Counted from the first letter of the stretch, positions 25,299-34,520 are shown. The stretch: DNA of 64,000 nucleotides from Heyndrickxia sp050281185 (GCF_050281185.1 NZ_JBNNWS010000018.1:1-64000); one strand, 5' to 3'. Notes: generated from the letters alone by a model not told the origin. Numbers and translations are program-made.

Positions 25299-26671
25299 AT
25301 AAAATAGATGTTCCGCATCATGATGTTCGTACTGCAATAAAACAGGGCATTACCAAAGCACAAAAAGAAAGAAAGCAAGGTAAAAAGATGATGAAACGTC
25401 TTAAGGTACCTTTAATTGCCTCTTCCTTATTAATTGGAGTGTTGGGTTCAGGATTTGTTAATCCACAAATGGGTCGAGTATTAGCGGACGTACCATTTAT
25501 AGGAACTTTTTATTCGAATTTTTATTTTGTCGATCCGGTTGGACAAAAACTCTCTGAAAGAAAACTTGTAACAGCGCTAAATCAAAAAGCAAATAACAAT
25601 AATATTGATGTAACTGTTAATAGTGCATATTATGATGGCGGTAGAATTAGTGTAACTTTTAAAGTTGATAATTTAAAAGTAGATTCAGATGAGTTTTATT
25701 TTGATTTTAAAATTGGAGACGATAGTCAAAAATGGCAAACTGCAGCCTCAAATATAGGAAAAGTAACTTCTGAAGGTCTTATTGGACATATTCAAATAGA
25801 TTATCCTGAAAAAGAACTTCCTAAAAAAATGACCTTACCCTTAAATATTACATCTATTCAGGATATAAAAGGAAAATGGGAATTTAATGTTCCAATTCGT
25901 CAGTTACCAAACAAAAAAATATATGTCACTGAATCCGTTGCCACAAAAGATAAAAAACATGGAATGCAGCTTGAATCGATCACCTTAGGAAAAGAATCTT
26001 CAGTATTCGACTACAAGGCTATTCATACTTTAGAGGGTAAATATGATTGGACCCGGATTGAAAAAATTACTGATGATAAAGGTCAAGAAATAACTAAACT
26101 AATGTCAGGAGAAGAATTCGGTAGAAATCAAGCGGGAAATAAAATAGTATCAGAAGAACGTTCCATTTTCGGAAAAATACCTAATGATGCTAAGTTTATT
26201 ACGATATACTCGAATGTTATGGAAATTGAAAATAGTGGTATCCATCCATTAAATTCACCTACCCCGTTTGTCATGAAAAGTAAACGAAGTGGTGTAGAGC
26301 TTACGGTGAAAAAAATTCAACATAAAGAAAAAGAAAAAAAATTAATTGTCCAATTCAAACTAAACAATGTCAGCAAAGAAAAAAGTGCGGATGAGTTAGC
26401 ACGTAATTTTATTGGATTATTTTACTTGGTAGATTCCTCAATGATAGATCAAGATATAAAACCACTTGGTCACATCGTTAAAGGAAATGACGCCTATGTC
26501 TTAGATGAGAAGAATTTACTCTTCGAATCCACATTTAATTTGGATGGTGAATGGTTTTTGCCTGAAACTGCTATAGAAAACTTCACCTTAGAAGGCTATT
26601 CATTGGAGGTACCATTTACTACTTCAGTTCCTGTCAAACAATTACCACCAATAAAAGTGAAATTAAAGTAG
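25268..26671 (+). CDS. DUF4179 membrane-anchored protein, presumed anti-sigma factor
   Basis: This is a 467-residue single-pass protein. The cytoplasmic N-terminus (residues 1-45, MDKQWFNDEMNKIDVPHHDV) is the presumed sigma-binding part. One membrane segment spans about residues 49-67 (VPLIASSLLIGVLGSGFVNP). The extracytoplasmic domain begins with the DUF4179 signature VLADVPFIGTFYSNFYFVDP, followed by DUF5643-like beta-rich repeats to the C-terminus. It starts inside the sigma gene. Anti-sigma function is inferred from position and family; the inducing stress cannot be deduced. Confidence 0.85.
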   Translation: MDKQWFNDEMNKIDVPHHDVRTAIKQGITKAQKERKQGKKMMKRLKVPLIASSLLIGVLGSGFVNPQMGRVLADVPFIGTFYSNFYFVDPVGQKLSERKLVTALNQKANNNNIDVTVNSAYYDGGRISVTFKVDNLKVDSDEFYFDFKIGDDSQKWQTAASNIGKVTSEGLIGHIQIDYPEKELPKKMTLPLNITSIQDIKGKWEFNVPIRQLPNKKIYVTESVATKDKKHGMQLESITLGKESSVFDYKAIHTLEGKYDWTRIEKITDDKGQEITKLMSGEEFGRNQAGNKIVSEERSIFGKIPNDAKFITIYSNVMEIENSGIHPLNSPTPFVMKSKRSGVELTVKKIQHKEKEKKLIVQFKLNNVSKEKSADELARNFIGLFYLVDSSMIDQDIKPLGHIVKGNDAYVLDEKNLLFESTFNLDGEWFLPETAIENFTLEGYSLEVPFTTSVPVKQLPPIKVKLK

Positions 26672-26715
26672 AACTAGCTTGATTAGATTCTTTCCTTATA
26701 GCTAAGTAAAATGCC

Positions 26716-26765
26716 ACACGACATGAATAAAGGTTAGATAATTAAAAGCCTTTATCATGTCGTGT
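26716..26765 (+). terminator. Long hairpin terminator after the sigma/anti-sigma operon
   Basis: ACACGACATGAATAAAGG (26716-26733) pairs with CCTTTATCATGTCGTGT (26749-26765) with one bulge, followed by ATTTAGG. Confidence 0.6.
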
Positions 26766-26862
26766 ATTTAGGTTCTAGTAACACTGTCTTATCTATAGTT
26801 TCTATTAAAAAGTGAATCTAATGATTTTATATTAGGACTAATAAATATATTTATGTAAACTA

Positions 26863-27186
26863 TCATTTTACGTTCGAATACCGTTCAGAAAGTTTCTTTT
26901 TATGTGAAATAAATACTTCTTCTAATGGGATATTGTACTTGTTTGCAATGACAATTAAGTTACCTAACACATCTCCTAATTCTTCAGTTAATTCCTGTTT
27001 ATTCTCCTCATATGAACCACTTACTTCGTCGGGTCTATCCCTTCCAATTTCAAGAGCTCTTATTGCTCGTGCCACTTCTCCTGTTTCTTCTGCTAAAAAA
27101 CCAATACGGATAAAAATATCTAAATCAGACCAGCCTCTACTTTCATAATAATCTTTTACCCATTGTTGAAATTCTGCTACATTCAT
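26863..27186 (-). CDS. MazG-like nucleotide pyrophosphohydrolase
   Basis: This is a 107-residue all-alpha NTP pyrophosphohydrolase of the YpjD/MazG-like type. Metal-binding acidic motifs are GFLAEETGEVARAIRALEIG (E-E-x-x-E) around residues 29-48 and ELTEELGDVLGNLIVIANKY (E-x-x-D) around residues 68-87. GGCGGAT precedes the ATG. It may hydrolyse non-canonical NTPs. Monocistronic. Confidence 0.87.
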   Translation of the reverse strand: MNVAEFQQWVKDYYESRGWSDLDIFIRIGFLAEETGEVARAIRALEIGRDRPDEVSGSYEENKQELTEELGDVLGNLIVIANKYNIPLEEVFISHKKKLSERYSNVK

Positions 27187-27424
27187 TTAAATCCGCCTTT
27201 CAATTATTAGTCATATCTCTATTTATCTTAAATCTTAACATTAATAATTTCAATTTGTACTTAACTCACTCATTTTTTCATTAAGTTAATATGATATGAA
27301 AACTTATTATCTAGAAATTAATAAAAGGTAATCACCAGGATTTTTTATTTCTTTCGGTCAATGAACCATCCACTTTGCATGTATTTTAACTATTTCAATT
27401 AAGTTAAATAAAATAGTTTTTCAA

Positions 27425-28342
27425 TCAAATATTCCAAGTCTCCCCTAGCCTTAATACAACTAATGAAGACGGATCTAAGTTTTTCTTTTCCCATTCTATA
27501 AATAAACGATCAAGTGCTTCTTTTGGAGTATCATCTGCTAACCGAAATGCACCGTAATGCATTGGAATAAAAAAATTGGCGTCTACATCTAAAAAAACTT
27601 GTACGGCTTCTTCAGGGTTTATATGTTGGGATGACATAAACCATTCCGGTTCATATGCCCCAATAGGAATTAACGCATAATCAATAGTAAATTTTTCTCC
27701 AATTTCTTTAAATCCAGTAAAATACCCGCTGTCACCGGCAAAGTAAATGGTTTTTCGATTGGCTTCAAGCATCCAGCCGCCCCAATGTGAGGTGTTGGTA
27801 TCTGTTATTGTTCTCTTTGTCCAATGTTGGGATGGAACAAACGTAAATTTAACTTCATTTATTATCGTACTCTCCCACCATTTGAATTCCTTCACTGGAA
27901 GAAATCCTTTTCTCGTAAAAAGATTTTTTAAGCCAATAGGAACTAAATAAGTAGGATTGCCTTTTAGTTTCTTTAATGAAGCGATATCTAAGTGGTCATA
28001 GTGACTATGTGAAATTAATACGACATCAATTTCAGGCATTTGTTCAGGTGTAAGACCAGGTTTTGATAATCTTACATCTAACCCCATCCTATTAGCCCAT
28101 ACAATATCAGTGACAATATTTAAGCCATTTATTTGGATGAGAAATGATGAATGCCCAATCCACGTAAACGTTCCATCTTCTCTATTGGATTGAAGGTATT
28201 CAATTTTTTTATCTATATGCTGCGGAACGATGTATGATAAATCTTTCTTGTTGCTCCGACGCTCCCTACGCCATCGGATCATATCTTTTAATGAATTTAA
28301 ATTCTTATATCCATTCAAGTTCGTATATCTTTCTCTAGACAC
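27425..28342 (-). CDS. MBL-fold metal-dependent hydrolase (UlaG/NAPE-PLD-like)
   Basis: This is a 305-residue metallo-beta-lactamase fold protein. The H-x-H-x-D-H motif is SHSHYDHLDIASLKKL near residue 110. FVPSQHWTKR, with a metal-ligand His, and IYFAGDSGYFTGFKEIG follow, and PMHYGAFRLADDTPKEALDR supplies the last His. GTG start with TTAGGAGGATT upstream. This subgroup includes N-acyl-phosphatidylethanolamine phospholipase D-like and UlaG-like enzymes, so a phosphodiester or lactone substrate is possible. Confidence 0.87.
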   Translation of the reverse strand: MSRERYTNLNGYKNLNSLKDMIRWRRERRSNKKDLSYIVPQHIDKKIEYLQSNREDGTFTWIGHSSFLIQINGLNIVTDIVWANRMGLDVRLSKPGLTPEQMPEIDVVLISHSHYDHLDIASLKKLKGNPTYLVPIGLKNLFTRKGFLPVKEFKWWESTIINEVKFTFVPSQHWTKRTITDTNTSHWGGWMLEANRKTIYFAGDSGYFTGFKEIGEKFTIDYALIPIGAYEPEWFMSSQHINPEEAVQVFLDVDANFFIPMHYGAFRLADDTPKEALDRLFIEWEKKNLDPSSLVVLRLGETWNI

Positions 28343-28602
28343 TTTGGAATCCTCCTAATGTTTTCTTTAGTAAATATTGAAACATTCCAAATATATAACT
28401 CGTTTCTGTAATCTCTCCGAATTATTTGATTAATTATAGATAATAAAAAAACAAAAATATATCTTCTATTCTACCATTAATAGTTCAACTTTCACTTCAT
28501 TTAAGCTTCAAGGAAAATACTCTCTCTTATTTTAAAATTTTGCTTATTTGCAAATACGGTGATAAAATTTTAAATAACATTTTGATCGGGAGGATGAGGA
28601 AT

Positions 28603-29118
28603 GTGGGGAAAATAACACTTGCTGAAGCGGTAAAACTAAAGAGTATATTAACTAAAAACATTCACGAACTAGAAGATGAAATTCGACGCTTAGCTTTTAC
28701 TACGATAGAAAGAGGTCAAGTTCCTGAAAAAAGTCCTAGAAATGTTCAAGCTGTTGATGAGGAATTGGAAATGATCAGGAAGGATGCTCGGTTACTTGAT
28801 AAATTAATGTACAGAGCCAATATTGATCATACGATTACTTTTAAAAATGAAAAATTGACAATTGTTGAAGCTATCGAGCTAGCAACTCAACTCCGTGCAA
28901 AAGCACGTCTTTATAAAGAATTTGGTGCAGCCAAAAAAGAAGAAATTCAATACGGCTATTCTGACAATACAACGGTTTATCAAGTTGCTCTTTTTGAACC
29001 GGAAGAATATCGCCTTAAAGCCGTACAAATTGAAAAAGAGGCTCATAAACTATCAAACTTAATTAACGCGAAAAACTATTCCATTGAACTTGATTTTGAT
29101 GATGAAAAATATTTTTAA
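28603..29118 (+). CDS. DIP1984-family protein
   Basis: This protein of about 171 residues is rich in charged alpha helices and belongs to the DIP1984 family (septicolysin-like). Typical sequence is KITLAEAVKLKSILTKNIHE at the start, FTTIERGQVPEKSPRNVQAV and DKLMYRANIDHTITFKNEKL. I chose GTG 28603 (MGKITLAEA) because GGGAGG ends 9 bases upstream; ATG 28594 is too close to that site. Function unknown. A small hairpin (CCTGGAAA/TTTCCAGG, 29121-29147) follows directly. Confidence 0.75.
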   Translation: MGKITLAEAVKLKSILTKNIHELEDEIRRLAFTTIERGQVPEKSPRNVQAVDEELEMIRKDARLLDKLMYRANIDHTITFKNEKLTIVEAIELATQLRAKARLYKEFGAAKKEEIQYGYSDNTTVYQVALFEPEEYRLKAVQIEKEAHKLSNLINAKNYSIELDFDDEKYF

Positions 29119-29288
29119 CCTGGAAATGGTGAGACTCCCTTTCCAGGCATAGAGTGGAGAACAAGCTAGTTTATATGGTGAGCAAACCAATGACCCGTTC
29201 CCATTAACAACTTGACCAATCAATCATTACCAACCACTGCAAATGCAGCTGAAATTCTTTTATAGTGATTCTTATCTCCCTCTATGAT

Positions 29289-29322
29289 AAAAGCTCCTTT
29301 CTCTTTGATGAAAGGAGCTTTT
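29289..29322. terminator. Strong bidirectional terminator
   Basis: AAAAGCTCCTTTC (29289-29301) pairs perfectly with GAAAGGAGCTTTT (29310-29322), with A/T ends on both sides. It sits between the convergent DIP1984 and GNAT genes. Confidence 0.8.
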
Positions 29323-29363
29323 ACGTAACATAACAACACAATATTTAAAGGCTCTTATACAAA

Positions 29364-29789
29364 TTAGTGTAATTTTTTTATAAAGTACTTAGGTATTTCT
29401 GTATATCCCTGTCGTGAATAAAACCTGTGTGCATCTATCCTTCTAGAGTGGCAATGAACTTCGATTCGATCACAGTTTCTTTTTTTTGCTAATTCCGTAC
29501 AATACTCTTCAATCTCACGTCCTATCCCCCTGCTTCTGATTGTACGATCCACAGCAAAATAGCTTATTCTTGCGAAATCTCCATTTAGTGCTAATTGAGG
29601 TGTAAAATGTAATGAAATAAAGCCTATGAGTTTTCTTTTATCCTCGTAAACTAATAATTCCTCATCAGGATGATTTATAAGTAACTCTATTTTTTCTTTA
29701 ATAAAAGTCTCGGTATTTGGATATTCCAATTGGTTTAACAACATGGATATTGCTTGCCAATCTTCGACCTTCATTTTTCTAAGCCCCAT
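29364..29789 (-). CDS. GNAT-family N-acetyltransferase
   Basis: This is a 141-residue GNAT protein. Motif A is YFAVDRTIRSRGIGREIEEY around residues 77-96, and the C-terminus CHSRRIDAHRFYSRQGYTEI is the family's usual end. GGGGAGTGG precedes the ATG. It lies 43 bases downstream of ddl on the same strand and may be the last gene of the mocR-ddl unit. Substrate unknown. Confidence 0.83.
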   Translation of the reverse strand: MGLRKMKVEDWQAISMLLNQLEYPNTETFIKEKIELLINHPDEELLVYEDKRKLIGFISLHFTPQLALNGDFARISYFAVDRTIRSRGIGREIEEYCTELAKKRNCDRIEVHCHSRRIDAHRFYSRQGYTEIPKYFIKKLH

Positions 29790-29832
29790 TAGGTTCCACT
29801 CCCCATATAACTCAGCTTATTCACTATAACTA

Positions 29833-30747
29833 TTAAAATCCTTCCATTCTCCTAACCTGTAGGGAGGTTTCAATAATCATATCCAATAGCTTGTTATAGG
29901 TGATTCCCGCGGCATGTGCGCTTTTTGGCAGTAAGCTATTTTTTGTCATCCCCGGTAATGTATTTACTTCCATGACATATGGGATTCCATCTTTGACCAT
30001 CATGTCAACTCTAGCATAAACACTACATTTTAATGCTTTATAACAGGCCATTGCAGCCTCGGCGACACGTTCATGTGTTGCAGAAGGAAGTTCGACAACC
30101 TCTTCAATCGTTGCGACATCGTCATATTTCGCATTATAGTCAAAAAACTCAGCAGTATGTCTGATCGAAATGATCGGTAAAAGTTTTCCATCAAAAATAG
30201 AACAAGTAATTTCTTCGCCCTTTATATACTTTTCAATAATTATTTCAGTATCCCATTCGAATACTTCTGCAACCGAGGATAATAATGAATCCTTATCGTA
30301 TACTATTTTTACTCCTACACTGGATCCGCCCGAATTCGGTTTTACCACTAACGGATATCCCATTTTGTCTAATTCATCCAACTGAAGCTCTTCCATATCC
30401 GAAAAATGAATCCAATCCGGTGTTTGAATACCTTCAAAACGAATGATTTTTTTTGATATATTTTTATCCATACAAATACTGCTTGATAACATAGAGCTTC
30501 CTGTATAAGGTACATCGAGTGATTCCAATGTACCTTGAATCGTGCCGTCCTCCCCGTATTTACCGTGAAGCGCTAACAGGGCAATATCAAGATTTCTTGC
30601 CTTTTCAACAAGCTCTATTTTGTCATTTAGTATAATAGGCACAACTTCATACTTACTTTTATCTAAATGTGCAATCATTTCTTCCCCTGTCATGAGGGAC
30701 ACTTGCTTTTCGGAGGACACTCCTCCCATAATAACGCCAACTTTCAA
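29833..30747 (-). CDS. ddl: D-alanine--D-alanine ligase
   Basis: This ATP-grasp enzyme of about 304 residues joins two D-Ala for peptidoglycan. Signatures are VIMGGVSSEKQVSLMTG at the N-terminus, LHGKYGEDGTIQGTLESLDV, PLVVKPNSGGSSVGVKIVYD (ATP-binding lid) and VMEVNTLPGMTKNSLLPKSA with the Mg-binding Glu and Asn. I chose TTG 30747 (MKVGVIMGG) because GGGAGG lies 8 bases upstream and the family starts this way; an upstream ATG at 30768 lies within the mocR end. The site overlaps the end of the MocR gene, so the two are coupled. Confidence 0.92.
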   Translation of the reverse strand: MKVGVIMGGVSSEKQVSLMTGEEMIAHLDKSKYEVVPIILNDKIELVEKARNLDIALLALHGKYGEDGTIQGTLESLDVPYTGSSMLSSSICMDKNISKKIIRFEGIQTPDWIHFSDMEELQLDELDKMGYPLVVKPNSGGSSVGVKIVYDKDSLLSSVAEVFEWDTEIIIEKYIKGEEITCSIFDGKLLPIISIRHTAEFFDYNAKYDDVATIEEVVELPSATHERVAEAAMACYKALKCSVYARVDMMVKDGIPYVMEVNTLPGMTKNSLLPKSAHAAGITYNKLLDMIIETSLQVRRMEGF

Positions 30748-30751
30748 TTTT

Positions 30752-32209
30752 TTACCCTCCCATTTCATTTTTTAACTTATCACCAATTATCCTAACTCCT
30801 TGAACAATATCTTCTTCTTTTAATCGGGAAAATCCTAATCGAAACGTATTGCTTCCTCCTCCGTCCGTGTAAAAAACATCCCCGGGCGAAAAAACGACTC
30901 CCTTTTGATAGCATTTTTTTAAAAGTGTACGCGCATTTATTCCGTTTTCTAACTCGATAAAAAGATGAAGTCCACCATCCCCGGTCATTCTTTTAAAAGG
31001 AATGTATTGATTACAAGCATGGAGGGCTAATTCATATTTTTTCTTATAAACGGACTTGGCTTTTTTTAAATATTTTTCGAAATAACCATCATGTAAATAT
31101 TGATAAAGCATTGCCTGATCCAGTGTGGATGTATGAATAGTTCGTGCCCTTTTCATACTTTCCAGGGAGTATATTAAGTCCTTGTCTGCTAAAATCCAAC
31201 CAACACGCAAGCCTGGAAATAGAATTTTTGAAAAGCTGCTGATATAGATAACATTGTTACCACGGCCTGCGAAAGCCAGTAATGGGGCTAAATGGGAACC
31301 TGAATAACGTAATTCCTCATTAAAACCATCCTCTATTATTGGAATTTGATATTTTGAAAAAAGCTTCATGATTTCGATCCTTTTTTCCGAGGAGGTGACG
31401 ATCCCGGTTGGATTATGATAGGACGGGATTAGATAGGCAAAATCAAAATCCGTTTCAGATAAGCTTTTTTCAACTTGGCAAACATCAATACCATCACCCT
31501 TCATCTCTATACCGTGGATTTCATATCCATGTAATCGAAAAAGCTTTAATGCTGAATGATGGGTAGGATTTTCGCAAATAATTCTCCCGGATTTTTTCGC
31601 TATGGATGACAATAAAATATCCAGACCCTCGGTGAAGCCATTAGTGATAAGAATATCCTTGTTGGAAATATCTACTCCTTTGGTTTCCGTATAGTGAAGA
31701 AGATACTCGATTAGGGGTTTATAACCTTTTGCATATCCATAGTTCAGAACGATATCTCCTTCAATAGACATCCTGGTTAGAAAAGCCCTTTTAAAATTTT
31801 CAACATCAAACAGCTTTTCATCTGGGGCAATGCTATTGAATGAAATCATGCCTTTTTTCCAACGAACTCCGTGCTTCATTAGATCTAAATCATCAGCTAG
31901 TAATGTAACCTCATTGACTTTTTCTTTCCAGTTTAGTTTGATGGATGGAGTTTTGGATGTCTCGACTTTCCCTACAAAATTTCCTTTTCCCTTTATTGCA
32001 TAAATTAGTCCTTCTTGTTCTAAATCCGCGTATGCAGTGAGAACTGTATTTCTGCTGACTGATAATAACTTACTAAGCTCTCGGGTGGATGGAAGCTTCT
32101 GGTGCTCCAGCAGATGTCCGTTCATAATCATTTTTTTCAAATAATCCTTAAGTTGAATATATACCGGACGATCATCCGCAATCTTAAAATCATTAAACAC
32201 TTCCTTCAT
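30752..32209 (-). CDS. MocR/GabR-type regulator (GntR wHTH plus aminotransferase-like domain), DdlR-like
   Basis: This is a 485-residue PLP-dependent regulator. The N-terminal GntR winged helix is PVYIQLKDYLKKMIMNGHLL followed by KLPSTRELSKLLSVSRNTVL. The C-terminal fold-type I aminotransferase domain has LITNGFTEGLDILLSSIAKK, PSYHNPTG and the Schiff-base Lys in YISSFSKILFPGLRVGWI. Its stop overlaps the start region of ddl. A MocR-type regulator of ddl (DdlR) is known from Brevibacillus brevis, so control of D-Ala-D-Ala synthesis is the natural hypothesis. An inverted repeat at 32302-32322 is a candidate site. Confidence 0.87.
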   Translation of the reverse strand: MKEVFNDFKIADDRPVYIQLKDYLKKMIMNGHLLEHQKLPSTRELSKLLSVSRNTVLTAYADLEQEGLIYAIKGKGNFVGKVETSKTPSIKLNWKEKVNEVTLLADDLDLMKHGVRWKKGMISFNSIAPDEKLFDVENFKRAFLTRMSIEGDIVLNYGYAKGYKPLIEYLLHYTETKGVDISNKDILITNGFTEGLDILLSSIAKKSGRIICENPTHHSALKLFRLHGYEIHGIEMKGDGIDVCQVEKSLSETDFDFAYLIPSYHNPTGIVTSSEKRIEIMKLFSKYQIPIIEDGFNEELRYSGSHLAPLLAFAGRGNNVIYISSFSKILFPGLRVGWILADKDLIYSLESMKRARTIHTSTLDQAMLYQYLHDGYFEKYLKKAKSVYKKKYELALHACNQYIPFKRMTGDGGLHLFIELENGINARTLLKKCYQKGVVFSPGDVFYTDGGGSNTFRLGFSRLKEEDIVQGVRIIGDKLKNEMGG

Positions 32210-32301
32210 CCCCTTGCTGTTATTTTTGCATAACTACATTTATTTCAAAAGGTCCACAACATATGTATTTTCTTTAACTAGTGGTATGGTATTGCATATT
32301 T

Positions 32302-32322
32302 TTCATACTACTTTTGTATGAA
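32302..32322. promoter_or_regulatory. Candidate operator upstream of the MocR-ddl genes
   Basis: TTCATAC and GTATGAA form a perfect 7-base inverted repeat with a 7-base spacer, about 95 bases upstream of the MocR start. Spacing near two helical turns suits a dimeric GntR-type protein. Confidence 0.35.
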
Positions 32323-32570
32323 GAAGGTAATCAAATTTATATTTATTTGTCTCTCTATTCCAATAATAAATAGTAGTTGATTCCTTTACGTAGGAATTTA
32401 TTGCTTGTTAATATGCACGAGACTTTCTCTAATTATTCTATTATATTATTAAATATATTTTCTGTAGAATAATAGTAATAAATTTCCTAGATAAAAGATT
32501 CATTTCCTTTTGCAGAATATATTAAACAGTCATTTAAAACTCAATTCTCCTCACAAAAATTAATATATAA

Positions 32571-32598
32571 AAAAAGGATTCTCTAACGGAATCCTTTT
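32571..32598. terminator. Bidirectional hairpin terminator
   Basis: AAAAGGATTC pairs with GAATCCTTTT around TCTAACG, with A- and T-tracts outside. It stands alone in the 727-base gap 32210-32936 and might end a small RNA or a lost gene. Confidence 0.5.
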
Positions 32599-32625
32599 CA
32601 TTAACCATGGTATAGTAAGTTCAAC

Positions 32626-32660
32626 ATATAGGATTATTTTTTAGCAAAATAATCCTATAT
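32626..32660. repeat. Perfect 15-base inverted repeat
   Basis: ATATAGGATTATTTT (32626-32640) and AAAATAATCCTATAT (32646-32660) are exact reverse complements with loop TTAGC. There is no adjoining gene. The rest of 32661-32900 shows nothing I can name. Confidence 0.6.
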
Positions 32661-32905
32661 GAATACTGGAGTTTATTACCTTTGTTCAATAATATGAAAA
32701 CTTTCAGTTGGATTTGTATGTAAGAAGATATTGTAAAATGCAATAATAATTTCTCAATATCTTTGGTTGTAAATGACGTTTTAATTTCTTCAAACTATAC
32801 TCTTTTTCAACTCACTCCGAGTAACCTTCATATTTTATTTTTCCTATATAATGGTCCTCGAAAAATGATCATATGAATTGACTAATTCTACAATATGAAC
32901 GGATA

Positions 32906-32936
32906 AAAAGGGACATAACATGGGAAAATGTCTTTT
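32906..32936 (-). terminator. Terminator after the DUF2178 gene
   Basis: On the minus strand GACAT (32932-32928) pairs with ATGTC (32916-32912), flanked by AAAA and CCTTTTTAT, immediately after the stop codon. Confidence 0.5.
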
Positions 32937-33347
32937 TCATAATCGCTTTGCTACAAACGCTCCCAATCCAATGATCATATACAATGCCAGCAAACAGATT
33001 ATTAACATACCTGTTTCAATGAATTGAACACCCATTGAGTATAGAATGATTAAAGCAGTCCCACTACCAAAAAGGACGACATAAAGGACGATCATCAGAT
33101 AACGCTGCATAATTTTGACAGTTCGTTCATCAATTTCTGGAACCTTTCCATTTCTTTTTTTCCTACGATGAGAAAAAAACAAAGAGATGATAAGAGCTAG
33201 AACTGTTCCCACTATTATTGGAATAGCCAAATCGTATTGGTAGTCCCCTGTTACTTTACCATTAATATATATACCTAAAAATCCTCCTACCCATGTACAG
33301 AAAATGATAAAAGCCCAAACAAATTTTGATAAATGACGACTTTTCAT
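32937..33347 (-). CDS. DUF2178-like four-helix membrane protein
   Basis: This is a 136-residue membrane protein with helices at about residues 9-27, 40-60, 84-106 and 112-133 and a basic cytoplasmic loop (SHRRKKRNGKVPEIDERTVK). The DERTVKIMQRY segment is typical of the DUF2178 family. Its ATG overlaps the stop of the XRE regulator by 4 bases. Such membrane protein/XRE pairs are common in Bacillus and usually autoregulated. The physiological role is unknown. Confidence 0.75.
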   Translation of the reverse strand: MKSRHLSKFVWAFIIFCTWVGGFLGIYINGKVTGDYQYDLAIPIIVGTVLALIISLFFSHRRKKRNGKVPEIDERTVKIMQRYLMIVLYVVLFGSGTALIILYSMGVQFIETGMLIICLLALYMIIGLGAFVAKRL

Positions 33348-33562
33348 CGTTTTTCCCCCTTTGTTTTCTCTAAATAAAACAATTCCTCAATCGGTACGTC
33401 GAAATATTCAATTAATTTAAGAGCCAATTCTAGACTAGGATTGTATCTATTCTTCTCAATTGCATTAACAGTTTGCCTAGTAATTTGTAAATCTTCAGCC
33501 ATTTTAATTTGCGTTATCCCTTTTTTTAGCCGAATCTCTCGAATATGATTGATTACTTTCAT
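33344..33562 (-). CDS. XRE-family transcriptional regulator, short form
   Basis: This is a 72-residue single-domain helix-turn-helix protein. The HTH is KKGITQIKMAEDLQITRQTV followed by NAIEKNRYNPSLELALKLIE, very typical of the YgzD/YozG-type small regulators. GGGAGG lies 8 bases before the ATG. It overlaps the DUF2178 gene. Two copies of a GTAAAGATAT-N-TTTAC palindrome immediately upstream (33585-33600 and within 33619-33656) are likely its own operators. Confidence 0.88.
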   Translation of the reverse strand: MKVINHIREIRLKKGITQIKMAEDLQITRQTVNAIEKNRYNPSLELALKLIEYFDVPIEELFYLEKTKGEKR

Positions 33563-33584
33563 TAATTATCCTCCCAAGAAGAAA

Positions 33585-33600
33585 GTAAAGATATCTTTAC
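33585..33600. promoter_or_regulatory. Palindromic operator copy 1 of the XRE gene
   Basis: GTAAAGATATCTTTAC is a perfect 16-base palindrome 23 bases upstream of the XRE start codon. Confidence 0.6.
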
Positions 33601-33618
33601 ATAGGATTATAAAAAAAA

Positions 33619-33656
33619 CATAAGGAAATGTAAAGATATATTTACATTTCCTTATG
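33619..33656. promoter_or_regulatory. Extended palindromic operator copy 2 of the XRE gene
   Basis: This 38-base palindrome has a single mismatch. Its core GTAAAGATATATTTAC matches copy 1 at 15 of 16 positions, and its arms extend with AAGGAAAT/ATTTCCTT. Its centre is 45 bases from that of copy 1. The remaining gap to 33941 holds nothing recognised. Confidence 0.6.
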
Positions 33657-33941
33657 CTAATTCTTTTTAGCCTTCACATTTTGCCGAAATAAATGGCGAG
33701 ATTCTAGAGTTCATATTTTGGCAGTCTACATGAAATCTTTTGTAATTTTTTTATTATCAAGTTAGAAAATTTAGCCCCATACAAGTTAAACATATACGTG
33801 TTTTCTTCTATAAAATTACGTTCTTCACTTTCGTATCATCGCTATTATATTACTAAAATCATGGGTGCCTGAAATAAAAATATTTTCTGATCAACTTTTT
33901 TGAAATTATTTTCACCATCCTCCTCTATTACAACATTCTAA

Positions 33942-34508
33942 CTAAAAATCATATTCCGCATCTTTCGCTTGACGAATCCTTGCATATGCATCGACAAGCA
34001 GCACGGTATCTTCCACTAAACGCTCCATACGGAAGAGAACATCATCATTTACAATTTCTTTTCGATGGAAATCCTTTTCTTCTATAAATACATAAGTTTG
34101 TACGCTATGCGCCTTCATATAAGCAAGAATCGGCTTTAACTGTTGTTCTACTATCAAATAATGCTTAGCTGTTCCAGCTGTTACAAGCATACTCACCACT
34201 TTATCTCGGAAAGCATTAACCGGTAATAAGTCAAAAATATTTTTTAATGTTGCTGGAATAGATGCTTGAAATACTGGTGTACCAATTATGATGGCATCAG
34301 CTGCCATGATTGTTTCCGTTACATACTTTGTATCACCATCATATTCCCAATAATTACGTCCATCACTAAAGACCATTTCATATTCTGCAAGGTCAAGCAA
34401 AGTAATATCTGCATCTGGATATTTTTCACGTATCATTTTGAATATATATTCCATCGCTGTTCTTGTTTTAGTCCCTACGTTAGAGCCTGAGATTCCTACA
34501 ATTTTCAT
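33942..34508 (-). CDS. NADPH-dependent FMN reductase
   Basis: This is a 188-residue flavodoxin-fold reductase. The N-terminus KIVGISGSNVGTKTRTAMEY is the FMN phosphate loop, and AADAIIIGTPVFQASIPATL is the family's second signature. It should supply reduced FMN to the flavin-dependent monooxygenase-like protein encoded 12 bases upstream. GGAGAGGATC precedes the ATG. It is the last gene of the MarR-VOC-LLM-reductase operon. Confidence 0.87.
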   Translation of the reverse strand: MKIVGISGSNVGTKTRTAMEYIFKMIREKYPDADITLLDLAEYEMVFSDGRNYWEYDGDTKYVTETIMAADAIIIGTPVFQASIPATLKNIFDLLPVNAFRDKVVSMLVTAGTAKHYLIVEQQLKPILAYMKAHSVQTYVFIEEKDFHRKEIVNDDVLFRMERLVEDTVLLVDAYARIRQAKDAEYDF

Positions 34509-34520
34509 GTGATCCTCTCC

